A stretch of DNA of 64,000 nucleotides, taken from assembly GCA_907163345.1 (NCBI GenBank), contig CAJQUN010000052.1, positions 3,596,001-3,660,000 of the forward strand, written 5' to 3'. Source of the DNA: Haberlea rhodopensis. Its lineage: Eukaryota; Streptophyta; Magnoliopsida; Lamiales; Gesneriaceae. The notes below the pieces were generated by a model. It saw only the letters and a program-made list of their open reading frames with translations. It searched no databases and was not told where the DNA came from. The stretch's first letter is position 1, and every line of letters begins with the position of its first letter. The position numbers and the translations under genes are program-made. This document shows positions 43,278 through 54,987 of this stretch, piece by piece.

Positions 43278-44034
43278 TGAATCTGGAAGATGATGAGTTT
43301 CCCTTTGATTTAAAATGGTCGCCCCTTGGTTTCAAGTTTTCAGGAGTCGGCCTCTGTAATGGTGCTGGAGACGGTGCCACAGTCGGATATGCACCCACTC
43401 CTAACTCTGTCAGTTCAGCTCGTGCTAGGGCATCATCAAAACAAGTAGGGCCATAAGTGATCACCCTATCATACAACTCCGGCCTCAAGCCTTTCATGAA
43501 GTTCCTCATCTTTGCTTGGGTGCTAGTGGCGATATGAGGTACATATCGAAGTAAGGAACAGTACTGGAGGGCATAGTCGGACACCGGCATAGTACCTTGC
43601 CTCAAGCTAGTGAATTCATCCTCTTTAGCCTGCCGTGCCGCCGCTGAGAAGTACCGGGTCAGAAATCGAGTCCTAAACAACTTCCAGTTTATTTCCTGAC
43701 CCTGAGCCTCCTGTTCTATCACTGTGGTCTTCCACCACATCAACGCCTTTTTGGCCAACTGAAATTCTGCTAGCCGTATCCACGCTGTCTTTGCGCACGG
43801 GGCAGCCACAAATATATGCTCCAACCTCTCTAGCCATTCCTTGGCCTTCTCCCCTGTTTCAGTCCCTTCAAAAGTCGGGGGCCGATAAGCAAGAAACTGT
43901 GTCAAACTCAGTTCTCCCGGCAATAACTGTTGTTCGGACGGCTCTTCGCCCAAGGCTGGCGGCGGTAGGGGATTTGTATGTCTAGCACTAGCATTTACAC
44001 TTATCGCATCACCAACATCAACATTCGCTGCCAT
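43180..44034 (-). pseudogene. H: gag
   Basis: The start is the ATG at 44032-44034 (MAANVDVGDAISVNASARHT). The gag core follows with LPGELSLTQFLAYRPPTFEG, WLERLEHIFVAAPCAKTAW, ALMWWKTTVIEQEAQGQEIN, FRTRFLTRYFSAAARQAKED, SLLRYVPHIATSTQAKMRNF and GLRPELYDRVITYGPTCFDD. A basic, glycine-rich linker (GRWHDARGRGGRGSN) precedes the knuckle. The frame ends QASSFEKG and stop because of one extra base in a run of A just before the knuckle. Confidence 0.92.
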
Positions 44035-44210
44035 ACTGCAACACAAGGGTTAACAACAATATACAAAACAGTTCACATAATACATCGTTAGAAAACCATA
44101 ACACGTTAGTATAACAGTCACATGCTTCATATGCGTACAACATATTTAAAAGTAGACGCCTAGCCAACTTATTGCTAAGGCTACCCTTCACTCGTTCCCG
44201 GGTTCTCTAA

Positions 44211-44227
44211 CCACTGCTCTGATACCA
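44211..44227 (-). promoter_or_regulatory. Primer-binding site of element H
   Basis: The + strand shows CCACTGCTCTGATACCA, the reverse complement of the tRNA-Met primer site, six bases from the 5' LTR edge at 44233. Confidence 0.93.
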
Positions 44228-44232
44228 CTAAA

Positions 44233-46258
44233 TGTAAGGACCCTAAACCTTAACAGTGAATTCAAGATATAAATAGGGCTAAATATGTATTAAAGACATC
44301 TTAGGGTTCTGGTTTGATGTGAGCTCAATTAGGTTACAGGCCAAAATAAAACTTCAACAATTAATCAGTTACATTCCCGATTATGAATGTTTAAGTGATA
44401 GCATTAGACTACTTCTCGAGTAGAGACTATCCAAAATTCCTGTACTCTATCTTCATTTACACTTTCAACAGCTCACAGTTCAACCGACCCTCAGCCCCCT
44501 TGATTCAAAATGTACCTACAGGAACAACTCACCATGAGCATATATATATATATATATCATCACTTAACACAATTTAACTTAATAAAGTAATTAAGCGTAT
44601 GAAACGATTAATTGATATGCTCCTCGATTACCACATTAGCACATTTCATTGTTGTTCCTGTTTCACAAGCTTATACACAAAATCATTAGTTCACGATATA
44701 ATGATCGATAACGCGTTTCCAATTATAACCACAATAATTCACTTTAACCACTAGAATTGTGACTGTTCCGGTCCCAATACAACAGCGGAATTTTAGGACC
44801 CCTCGCTTCGACATATAGCGGCATCATATGATATCCCTCGCTTCGACAATGACAGCGGCATGTTATCTCGCTTAGACATGACAGCGGCAAATATCATACT
44901 ACCATCGCTTCATATGACAGCGGCAAGTACCTCCCTCGCTCGGAGATAAAGGCTACCGGAACATTCATCAATTCCCATCACATTAATCAATCACATAGTT
45001 GATTCCATTATCACAGTAAATCACAATCATTTCACATATATCATCACGTGTAAGGATTCACTATCCACAATATACATAATTAAATGTATGGCACGTTTTA
45101 CCGTCCGATGCTCGTACGTCTCACTACGTACCTTGGTTCCAAAAGTGGAGATATCGTGGACTTTATCTCCTAGGCTGTGTGGCTACATGGGATGGTTCTA
45201 CATAATCACATGAATCCATATTAGAAACCAATAATGGAACCATTCTAAAAAACATCACTATTTAGAACAAATCTCAAAATCCAAAATTTAAGCCTTGCGA
45301 TCGATCGGTCCCAAGCCCCGATCGATCGCCAAGTTGAGAAAAATAAGCATCTGAATACTGCCTCCACCGATCGATCGGGCCATTTTACCGATCGATCGAG
45401 ACATCACACCGATCGATCGGTAAAAATCGCCGATCGATCGGTAAGCTCTTTTTACGCCTGGCTTAGGTAGTGACTTGCTCGATCGATCGGACCAAATTTC
45501 CGATCGATCGAGAAACCCTGTTTCAGCGAGAAACATCCAAGTATGAGCTTCTAACCACACCTATACTCAAGCACAACCAAAAGCAACCACCAAGCTCAAC
45601 ATATAACCACAAAACAACAAGAAAATACATCCCCCCCAAGTATAACAACATGATGGAACAAGATCCACCCCTTTTTAACCCCAAAATATGACACAAGAAT
45701 GATTAAGAACCAACAAAACTTCATTACATTGATAGCTTACCCCTTAGGCTTCAAGATTTTTGCAAGGAATCACCAAAAGGACTCTTTCTCAAACTTTTCT
45801 CCTTCTCCTCTTGCCAAGAAACGAAAATGGGGTTTTCTTGCAAGAGATAAGGTGGAGGGATGGGGTCTTGGGGACAAAGGCTGGTAGAGAAAAAGGTGAT
45901 GGGATGTAAAGATGTGAGCAAGTGGCTCATGCCATGTTATGGTTTAAAATGTGCATCAAGACCCAAGCATGATATATAAAATACCCTTACATGATATTTT
46001 AAAACCATTTTACCACAATGGATCAAAGTCCCTATTAAAATCATGCTTTACCAAATGAACACAACTCATTACATTTAAACCATTAAAACACCCAAACACC
46101 CAACATGAATAACATGCACTCCGAAATGCTCTACCGGGTCACTCCTATCATGTGACTAAGCATTTTACCAATATAATTTACGCCAACACAGATTTAATTA
46201 TCACCATAAATCACATAAACATGCCCAAATTGCATATAATTATTTCGGGGATATCACA
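44233..46258 (-). repeat. 5' LTR of element H
   Basis: Nearly identical to 37438-39459. It includes the palindrome array at about 45298-45510, again eight units with the same 21/49/21/21/21/49/21 pattern, and a longer AT repeat near 44540. Confidence 0.95.
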
Positions 46259-46263
46259 GATAC

Positions 46264-47484
46264 AATAGACACTGGAATCCCGTGTAGTCTCACTATATCT
46301 TGGACATACAGCTGAGCCATCCTCAAGTATGTGTACGTCATACTGTAGGGAATGAAGTGAGCTACCTTCGTCAGCCTATCAATGATCACCCAAATGGCAT
46401 CACAATCGGAAGTAGTCCTCGGCAAGTGGTTCACAAAGTCCATAGATATGTGCTCCCAATTCCATTCCGGTATCTCTAAGCTCCTTAGCTTGCCACCAGG
46501 TCTCTGCCTCTCTGCCTTAACCTGCTGACAGATTAAGCACTTCTTGACAAAAGCGATCACATCACACTTCATCCGTTTCCACCAAAATTGATCACAAAGA
46601 TCCTTATACATTTTCCTCCCGCCTGGGTGGATACTAAATCGGTTGCTATGGGCTCGCTGCAATATCCCTCTATGCAACTCTAGCGTACCCGGGACTACCC
46701 AACGGTTGCCGAGCCTCAAAGAACCATCCCCGGCCACTCTGAAATTTGATGGATGTCCCTGAAGTACCAATGATGACCATCTCTGAACCTCATCATCCGT
46801 TTTCTGGGCTCTCCTGATATTCTCATAAATGTCCGGCTCTGCCAATAAAGTCGATACCCGTACCGGCGATGCATCCACGTCAAAATCATAGCCAAGATGG
46901 CAGTAAGAAGTCATCATAGCCGACAAATACATAGCATCCTCAGTAGTACTCTTCACCTTCCGACTTAAGGCGTCTGCTCTCAAGTTTGCTTTTCTTGGAT
47001 GGTACTCTATTACACAGTCATAGTCCTTGAGTAAATCCATCCATCTCCTCTGCCGCATATTTAATTCCGCCTGAGTAAATAAGAATTTCACGCTCTTATG
47101 ATCCGTATATATGGTAAATGACGTACCATACAAGTAATACCTCCAAATCTTCAGGGCCAAAATAATAGCCGCCAACTCAAAGTCATGGACTGGATATCTA
47201 GCCTTATGCGGCTTCAACTGCCTCGATGCATAAGCTACCACATGCTTATCTTGCATCAGTACACAACCCAAGCCCTGTAGTGATGCGTCTTTGTATAGGA
47301 CAAACCTCTTATTCTTTGTGGGAATCACCAACACAGGCGCCGTCGTCAACCGATGCTTCAACTCTTGAAAGCTTTGTTCACAAGCCTCAGACCAATAGAA
47401 CAGTATACCCTTTTGAGTCAACTGAATCAATGGCTTAGCAATTTTAGAAAACCCTTCGACGAAACGTCGGTAATAACCTGCCAA
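46264..47484 (-). pseudogene. G: RNase H and integrase first half
   Basis: The minus frame runs from AGYYRRFVEGFSKIAKPLIQ through RNase H (VLYKDASLQGLGCVLMQD; K replaces the first T of YTDAS) and NMRQRRWMDLLKDYDCVIEY. It continues into the zinc module (HPGGRKMYKDLCDQFWWKRM, CLICQQVKAE) and core (SMDFVNHLPRT, AIWVIIDRLTKVAHFIPYSM) up to VSIVS, where H interrupts it. A frameshift near 47490 separates it from RT. Confidence 0.88.
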
Positions 47485-48559
47485 ACCAAAAAAAACTCCA
47501 TATTTCGGGCACTGAAGTGGGTGCAGCCCACTCCATCACCGCCTCAATCTTCCTTGGATCCACCGATATCTCACTGCTAGATATAACATGCCCGAGAAAC
47601 ACCAGGCTACTCAACCAAAACTCACACTTGCTGAGCTTGGCAAATATTTGATTATCTCTGAGGATCTGGAGTACCGTCCGTAAATGCCTCACGTGCTCCT
47701 CCTCACTCCGAGAGAAGATGAGTATGTTGTCAATGAACACTATGACGAACTGGTCAAGATGTGGCTGGAATACCGGGTTCATCAAACTCATAAAGACAGT
47801 CGGGGCATTCGTCACACCGAACGGCATAACTAGGAACTCATAGTGCCCATACCGAGTCCAAAATGTTGTCTTCTGCACATCCTCCTCCCTGACTCGTATC
47901 TGATGGTAACCTGATCTCAAGTCAATCTTGCTATAAAGCTTAGTACCCTGCAACTGATCAAATAAATCATCGATCCTTGAGAGAGGATACTTGTTCTTCA
48001 CCGTTGCCTTATTCAGTTGCCGGTAATCGATGCACAAACGCATCGCACCATCCTTCTTCTTCACAAAGAGAACCGGTGCGCCCCATGGCGATACGCTAGG
48101 ACGTATATATCCTTTGTCAAGGAGTTCCTGCAACTGCTCCTTCAATTCCCTTAACTCCACCGGTGCCATCCTGTAAGGGGCACGAGAAATAGCGGACGTC
48201 CTCGGTAATAACTCAATCCCAAACTCGACCTCTCTAGTCGGTGGGAATCCTGGAATCTCCTCCGGAAACACATCAGCAAATTCTGCTACCACAGGCACAT
48301 CCTCAACCCTCAACTCTTTATTCTTTCCCTTTGTGTCCACGGCATAGATAAGATAGCCCGTGTGTCCACGTTCCAATAATTGGGACATTTTGATCGCCGA
48401 AATCAACGGAATCTTCGCACGAGAACCGTTCCCATAGAAAGTCCACTTAATCCCCATATCAGATCTAAACCGAACTGTCCTCTGCCGACAATCTACTACT
48501 GCCTGATATCTGTTCAGTATGTCGATGCCCACAATGTAATCGAAATCTGATATACCCAA
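47444..48559 (-). pseudogene. G: reverse transcriptase with altered active site
   Basis: The frame starts at FDYIVGIDILNRYQAVVDC and holds the protease tail and RT: SVSPWGAPVLFVKKKDGAM, LCIDYRQLNKATVKNKYPL, KIDLRSGYHQIRVREEDVQK, then FIDNILIFS. The second catalytic aspartate of FIDD is N here, a change expected to destroy polymerase activity. A shift near the end gives an aberrant tail after SVPEI. Confidence 0.9.
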
Positions 48560-48880
48560 TACATCAAATCTACCTTCAATTCATTGCCCTCAAAATAAAT
48601 GAGGCAATCCGTAAGAAACTGATCAGCAACAACACTTCTTACAGTGGGTGTCGAGACCAATAGAGACGTGGGTAACGGAGACGTGCACATATGATGTCTC
48701 TCCACAAAATCCGCAGACACAAAGGAGTGCGAAGCACCTGTGTCTATCAAAATAAAGGCGGAAAATGTAAACAAAAGGCACGTACCATCTATCATCTCCT
48801 CTGGAGCTGCATCGGCCTGCTCCCTAGTCAGTGCATAGACCTGTCCCTGTGGCGACCCCAGAGGTGGCCCCATCGCCTAA
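48514..48880 (-). pseudogene. G: protease
   Basis: The frame carries GSPQGQVYALTREQADAAPE, then ILIDTGASHSFVSADFVERH and LIYFEGNELKVDLM. The active site DTGASHSF is intact. A stop in frame lies just upstream near 48879, and a frameshift near 48560 separates it from RT. Confidence 0.87.
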
Positions 48881-48912
48881 CCGCCCATATGTCGAGGCAC
48901 CATCGGATGCCT

Positions 48913-49217
48913 CTACTGCACTGTCCCACTAGAAAACCTTCCTCTACCTTTTCTTAGGTCCATCTGTCCTTCCCGATTGGGACAACGCCGAGCAGTGTGG
49001 CCCGGCTTGCCACATCTATAGCACACAGAACAATCATGCATCAAATACGGCCCTCCGCAGAAGTGGCACTTAACTGCTCCAACTCTACTAGTCTGAGTTG
49101 GTCCCCAAAAGGTAGATGCACCACCCCTCCGGTCTCCTTGCTTCCGGCTATCCGGCCGCTTTCCACTAAATCGGGAAAAAGAAGAAGTCCCACGTGACTT
49201 AAAAGATCCTCCCCGGG
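48913..49217 (-). pseudogene. G: gag C-terminal part with zinc knuckle
   Basis: The frame carries SFKSRGTSSFSRFSGKRPDS, CHFCGGPYLMHDC and the knuckle CYRCGKPGHTARRC, all zinc ligands present. At 49222 it meets solo LTR I. The gag frame continues at 51249, and the frames agree once I and one copy of GCCTC are disregarded. Confidence 0.88.
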
Positions 49218-49222
49218 GCCTC

Positions 49223-51248
49223 TGTGATATCCCCGAAATAATTAATTGCAATTTGGGCATTAATTGTGTTTATATGATTAATTATGGTGATAATTGATCT
49301 ATGTGTTGGAATTAATTATCTTGATGAAATGCTTAGTCACATGGTAGGCGTGACCCGGAGTGTATTTCAGGGTGCATGTTGTGCATGTTGGGAGAATTGG
49401 GTATTAGCATGATTTATTTGTTATGGTTGGCAATTAATTGGAAAGCATGGATTTAATTGAGGTTTTGGGTGAATGTTGGTAAAATGCTTTTAAAATACCA
49501 TGTTGGGGTATTTTATACATCGTGTTAATTTTTGGGGTATAATTTTTAATTAAACCCTTATAACCCAATTACCCCACCTTTACCCATCACTTTACAAAAT
49601 CCCCAATTTCTCTCCCAACCCTAACCCCTTTCCCCCATTTTCGATTTTGGCTTCAAAGTGGAAGAGAAACCTTTGCAAAAACTCCATTGGTGTGATTCTT
49701 GGTAATATTTGAGGTCTAGGAAGGGTATATATCCTTCCTTGTTGTCTTTGTAAGGATTTATTTTGATTTGGGTTTGATATTTGAGTTTTTGAGATGGGTT
49801 TGTTGGGTTTGGTATTATTTTGGTTGGGTGTTGGATTTTTGGGTAGTATTGTGATGTTTGTTGAAGGTTTATAGTGTTTTTATGTTATTGGTTTGTTGGT
49901 GTATCTGTTAGTAAGAATGGGGAAGAAATTATGGCATAAAAATGGTGAAATCGCGTGTACAGACTGTGGCGATCGATCGCCATAAATGGCGCGATCGATC
50001 GCCGAAGGGCAGTGCGAAAATAAGGTGTAAGGCGATCAATCACCATAAATGGCACGATCGATCGCCGTGACCCAATGAAGTCTGGCGATCGATCGCCATG
50101 TCAAGGCGATCGATCGGTAAGGCGCGCGATCGATCGCCTTGACGCAGCGATCGATCGCCAGCAGCAGAATTTTGGGAAATGGATTTTTTTGACGAATTTT
50201 TGGTATTTGGCTATTATTTGGCTTCTAATATGGGGTTGTGTGATTGTGTAGAACCATCCCAGGTGGCGACGCAACCAAGGAAGTGAAGCCATATCAAATT
50301 CCACTTTTGGAAAGGTACGTAGAGGACGTACGGGCACCCAACGGTATTATACTCATTGATTATGCATTGTGGATGCAGTATATATGAAATTATGCATTGT
50401 GGATGCAAATACATGTTGAATTATGCATGATGATTGTATATGCATATGATGATTATTGGTGCACATCCCATGAGTCATGGTCATCCCCTTGATGATTTTA
50501 ATGCTTGCCGCTATTTTATTTGGTGCCGCTAAATGTGAAGCGAGGGGTGGGAGTGCCGCATGTCACATTGAAGCGTGGTTATCATATGAGGCGAGGAAAG
50601 AATATTTGCCGCTAAAATGTGAAGCGAGGGTGGGAGTACCGCATGTCCATTGAAGCGAGGTTATTCTATGCAGCCTATATGTGAAGCGAGGGGCATTAAA
50701 ATACATTGTGATGAACAGACTAGGGATTGGAAATTGATGAAATGGAATGGTGTTATGTCATGACATGTGTGAACCATTAAATAATCTATTGATTATACTC
50801 ATGAGTTATGGTACAGGGACAACCAAAAAGGGAGTGTTTAAAATGCATGGGAAGAACATGAAGTGTTTTATTACGGTTTATGCATTTACGCCTTACATTC
50901 ATATTGTGTTGGATATGAATTATTATATGCTCATGCTTTGGGGGTTGTCCTTGTAGGTACATTTTGGCATGATAAAGGGCTAAGGCGGGTTGAGGCGGTG
51001 AGCTCGTGAAGAACGCTTTTGATAGGAAGGACATGATTATTTTTGTATAGTATCTACTCTAGGAGTAGTGTAAAGCTATAGGAGACAACATTCATTTGCT
51101 TAAGAATGTAATTAATCCATTGGATAGTCCTTAACTTGGCATGTAATTCTTAAGGCTCAAAGTCTCAACACGAACTATTAAACTCTGATAATGCATGTTA
51201 GCTCTATTTATGCCTTTAATCCACACTTAAGGAACTAGGGTCCTTACA
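49223..51248 (+). mobile_element. Solo LTR I
   Basis: TGTGATATCC...GGGTCCTTACA, 2026 bp, with GCCTC on both sides (49218-49222 and 51249-51253). No primer site or interior is present, so the element was removed by LTR-LTR recombination, leaving one LTR. It is related to LTRs A, C, G and H. It has TATA-like TTTTATACAT near 49513, the palindrome array, the exon-like block with VEPSQVATQPRK and stop (50248-50286), donor AAG|GTACGT near 50316, GCGAGG/CCGC blocks at 50505-50690, and acceptor CCTTGTAG near 50955. Confidence 0.96.
49970..50157 (+). repeat. Eight-unit palindrome array in solo LTR I
   Basis: Units start at 49970, 49992, 50033 (CGATCAATCA), 50055, 50086, 50107, 50127 and 50148. The spacings are 22, 41, 22, 31, 21, 20 and 21 bp. 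There are eight units again, grouped 2-2-4, mostly in the 12-bp form GCGATCGATCGC. Confidence 0.96.
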
Positions 51249-51966
51249 GCCTCAGATTATCAAATGAAGATCTTTGCGATGGAACTGGTGGGGGCACAGC
51301 ATCAGGATAAGCACACACTCCTATCTCTGCTAGTTCTGCTCTAGTAAGAGCATCATCAAAAGATGTTGGGTTGTTGGTCATAACCCGGTCAAACAGCTCC
51401 GATCCCTTCAAAAAGTGCCTCATTTTAGCATGCCCATTTGTTGCGATATGAGGAACATACCTCAACAGTGAAGAATAATGCATGGCATAGTCCGATACAG
51501 TCATGCCCCCTCGCTTTAAATTAGTGAACTCATCCTCCTTCATCTGTCTCACAGCAGCAGAAAGATACCGGTTCAAAAACCGGGTCCGGAATAAAGTCCA
51601 GTCAATCAACATACCCTGAGCCCTCAACTCCATCAATGTCGTCTTCCACCACATGGAAGACTTCTTTGCTAGTTGGAATTCTGCCAGCCTCAACCAAGCT
51701 GTCCTAGCACAAAGCGCAGACACAAATATCTGCTCCAATCTCTCTAGCCACTCCTCGGCTTCTTCCCCCGTCTCTGTCCCCTCAAATCTGGGTGGATGGA
51801 AGGTCAGAAAATGAGTCAGACTAAGCTCCCCAGGCAATAACAACTGAGCTACCGGTTCCACACCCACAGCCGGTGGAGGTAAATGATTTGTCTGACCAAT
51901 GCTTGCATTCACACTTCCTACATCGCCTACCTCCTCATTGAGGTTCCCCAAATTTATGGCCTCCAT
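51249..51966 (-). pseudogene. G: gag N-terminal part
   Basis: The start is the ATG at 51964-51966 (MEAINLGNLNEEVGDVGSVN). The gag core follows: LPGELSLTHFLTFHPPRFEG, WLERLEQIFVSALCARTAW, FRTRFLNRYLSAAVRQMKED, SLLRYVPHIATNGHAKMRHF. A short in-frame loss gives FLKGSELFDRV where C and A have GLRPDLFD and GLRPELYD. The frame runs into solo LTR I at 51249. Confidence 0.9.
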
Positions 51967-52160
51967 GTTGTAACACAAGGGTTAACAACAATTCCAAAAC
52001 AATACATATGTTATACCGTTAGATAACATGAATGATAATAAGCATGTTAGTATAACAATTTTATATACCAATATGCACCACATGCATAAACATGCCCAAA
52101 TATAACCACCTAACCAACCATTTGCTAAGGCTACCCTTCACTCATTCCCAGGTTCTCACA

Positions 52161-52177
52161 GCACTGCTCTGATACCA
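52161..52177 (-). promoter_or_regulatory. Primer-binding site of element G
   Basis: GCACTGCTCTGATACCA on the + strand is the reverse complement of the tRNA-Met primer site, with one mismatch at its far end. The LTR edge is at 52182. Confidence 0.9.
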
Positions 52178-52181
52178 CTAA

Positions 52182-54246
52182 TGTAAGGACCCTAGTTCCT
52201 TAAGTGCGGATTAAAGGCGTAAATAGAGCTAACATACATCTATAGAGTATAAAGTTCGTGTTGAGCTGTTAAGATTACAATGCCAAAATAAAGTTCCAAA
52301 AGGGATTAATTACATTCCCAACCAAATGAATGTTAATCCTATAGCTTTACACTACTCCTAGAGTAGAGACTATACAAAAGAATTAAGCCTGCTATACCAA
52401 CAGCACTCCTCACAAGCTCACCGCATCAACCCGCCTTAGCCCTTCCGCCCAAAAGTACCTACAGAAACAAACCCAAAACCATGAGCATGCAACAAACCAT
52501 AATCACAATATTATGATTGTAATCTAGAAATGCATAAACTGTAAATACGAATCACTTCCTGTATTTAATACATTTAAAGCTCCCTTTGGTTGTCCCTGTA
52601 CCACAATCATAATCAATGGATTATAATACCAATAATATATGTCATGACATGCATCCATTCCATGTATACCAATGGCCATTTCCAGTCTTATTATATCAGT
52701 GGCATAATACCCCTCGCGTTTACATGACAGCAGCATTAATACCCCTCGCTTCGACATATTAGCGGAATAATATCCCTCGCAATAGTAATATGACAGCGGA
52801 ATTATCCTTCGCTTCGACATATTTGCGGCAAATATTATTCATCGCTATAATATGACAGCGGCAAGTATTCTATCATCGCTTCGACATGAAGGCGGCAAGT
52901 ATTCTTCATCACTGGAATATAACCTCGACTCACAATCACATGTACCAATGCATCCAATATACACATGCAACCATAATGCATATTCAACCCATGTATGCAA
53001 CCATGATGCATAACCAAGACCATGTATGCAACCATAATGCATAATCAATTCCATGTGTGCAACCATAATGCATAACCAATTCAATGCGTAAAAATACGTT
53101 TTACCGTCCGATGCCCGTACGTCTCACTACGTACCTTTGTACCAAAATGTGGTGTGTTGTGGACTTTATCTCCTAGGCTGTGTGCCACCTGGGATGGTTC
53201 TAACCATTCACACAAACCAATATTAGGAGCCAATAATAGTCCAATACCAAAAATCTCACAAAAATAATCAAAAACACACTTTTTGGTGACTCGCGATCGA
53301 TCGCCACAAGGCCCCGATCGATCGAGAGATCACACTGCCCGTATCCGAAATTTTCTGCACTCGGCGATCTATCGCCACATTTGGCGCGATCGATCGCCAG
53401 CCCCGCCGACCGATCACCCAAATGTGGCGATCGATCGCCAAGCGCCTCTGGAGCGCATTGCCTCTTGGCGATCGATCGCGCCATTTGCAGCGATCGATCG
53501 CCACAGCCTGTACACGCGATTTCCACCATTTTTACACCATATTTCTTCCCCAACTACACCAACACATAAACCATCAAACCAACAACATATAAACACCATA
53601 AACCTTCAACATACACCTCAAAACAATCAAAAATCTAGCACGCAACCAAAACCATACCAACTCAAAACAAACCCATTTCAAAACAACAAATACCATTTCA
53701 AATCCAAACCAAACACCATAAAAACATCAAGGAGGTATCCATACATCTTATGGACTCTAAATCTCACCAAGGATCTCACAAACCAAGCTTTTGCAAGGAT
53801 TTTTCTCTCCTCCTTTAGCCAAAATCGAAAATGGTTTGGGGATAGGGTTTGGAAGAGTGATTGGGGATTGTAAAAAGTGATGGGTAAAGTGGTGGGTAGT
53901 GGGGTATAAGGGGTTTTAATTAAAACATGTACCCCAATAATTAGCATAATGTATAAAATGCCCCAACATGATATTTTAAAAAGCATTTTACCAAAATGCA
54001 CCAAAACCTCAATTAAATCCATGCTTTACCAAGTAATTATCAACCCTCACAATTAAACCATGCTAGCACCCAAAATTCCCAACATGCATAATATACACCC
54101 TGAAACGCACCACCGGGTCACACCCACCATGTGACTAAGCATTTCACCATATTAATTAAATCCTACAGTAGATTAATTAACACCACAGATAATCACATAG
54201 ACATAATTAATGCCCAATTGCATATAATTATGTCGGGGATATCACA
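52182..54246 (-). repeat. 5' LTR of element G
   Basis: TGTAAGGACC...GGATATCACA, 2065 bp, with the same order of internal blocks as the 3' LTR. In this copy the exon-like block has lost one base (GTGGCACAC), which breaks the small conserved frame that is intact in the 3' copy. Confidence 0.93.
53294..53500 (-). repeat. Eight-unit palindrome array in G 5' LTR
   Basis: Units start at 53294, 53315, 53365 (CGATCTATCG), 53387, 53407 (CGACCGATCA), 53428, 53469 and 53491. In element sense the spacings are 22, 41, 21, 20, 22, 50 and 21 bp, the same 2-4-2 pattern as A and C. Confidence 0.95.
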
Positions 54247-54251
54247 CTTCT

Positions 54252-54691
54252 AAATGTAGATGACCCATAGAATTTCAGATAGGTGATCGTATGTTTCTGA
54301 AAATTTCTCCGTTAAAGTACAAATCGTTTTGGCTCGCGAGATAAATTATCACCATGTTATTTTGACTGTGTAAGATCCGAGATCGAATTGGAAATCTTGC
54401 CTATAGTTTTGCATCGCCACCGGCTTTATCGATCACTCGCGATGTATTTTTCTTCATGTTACTATGTTGCGAATATATTAATTGAATCTATCACGCCTTT
54501 CAGCCTGATGAGATTTGACTTGATCATTCTTGCCAAACATCTTGTTTGCATTTTGGATTGTAAGGATAAATACATGTTCAATTGTATTCTATATATCATG
54601 TCGAGTATTCTGATCCTTATGTTGTTTTCAGCATTAATCTATAGCTATGTATGAGATTTCGACGACGAAATCTGTTTAAGTGGGGGAGAAG
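54252..54691 (+). pseudogene. Element F: end of pol, hairpin and polypurine tract
   Basis: After G the decayed gene continues: IEFQIGDRMFLKISP-like codons near 54270-54310, then LHRHRLYRSLAMYF out of frame near 54400, where the other copies have LALPPSLSGIHDVFHVSM. A hairpin-like GATTTCGACGACGAAATC (54656-54673) and the tract AAGTGGGGGAGAAG (54678-54691) touch the LTR. This shows that F reads on the + strand. Confidence 0.82.
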
Positions 54692-54987
54692 TGTAAGGCC
54701 TTTGATTAATGTTAAATAAATATAATTTAGGAATTTAATAATAATTAATTTGTAAGTAATTAATTAAATGTGAAATTGACAAGATGAATGCCAACTGAAA
54801 ATTTAATCGAAACGTGACATATTTTTGAAATGGTAAAATAAATTCCAATTATATTTTATAAATAGTTTAGTAAAATGAAGAATTTATTTTTGAGTTATAT
54901 TAGTGGTTATAAATCTCAGGTGTTGTCTGTACATTTAATATATCAGTACACCGGAGACACTCCGATGTAAATAACTAGATTGGAAAT
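54692..54987 (+). repeat. Element F 3' LTR, first part
   Basis: TGTAAGGCCTTTGATTAATG follows the polypurine tract. The sequence is AT-rich, with a segment ACATTTAATATATCAGTACAC near 54930. It is interrupted at 54987 by solo LTR J. Confidence 0.75.

Larger units (their letters stand above)
37438..46258 (-). mobile_element. Element H: best-preserved chromovirus in the window
   Basis: H has its 3' LTR at 37438-39459, 5' LTR at 44233-46258 (2022 and 2026 bp, nearly identical), primer site at 44211-44227 (minus), polypurine tract at 39460-39478 (minus), and GATAC on both sides (37433-37437 and 46259-46263). The pol domains RT to chromodomain are open over 1044 codons. Only two one-base frame changes, at the gag knuckle and after the protease, keep it from being fully open. 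It inserted into G's integrase gene. Confidence 0.96.
34491..54246 (-). mobile_element. Element G: degraded chromovirus, nested host of H and I
   Basis: G has its 3' LTR at 34491-36501, 5' LTR at 52182-54246, primer site at 52161-52177 (minus strand), and CTTCT on both sides (34486-34490 and 54247-54251). The gag-pol is the same type as in A and H. It is cut by H in the integrase gene and by solo LTR I inside gag. It has frameshifts, an in-frame stop and a mutated RT active site. Without H and I its length is about 8.9 kb. Confidence 0.94.
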
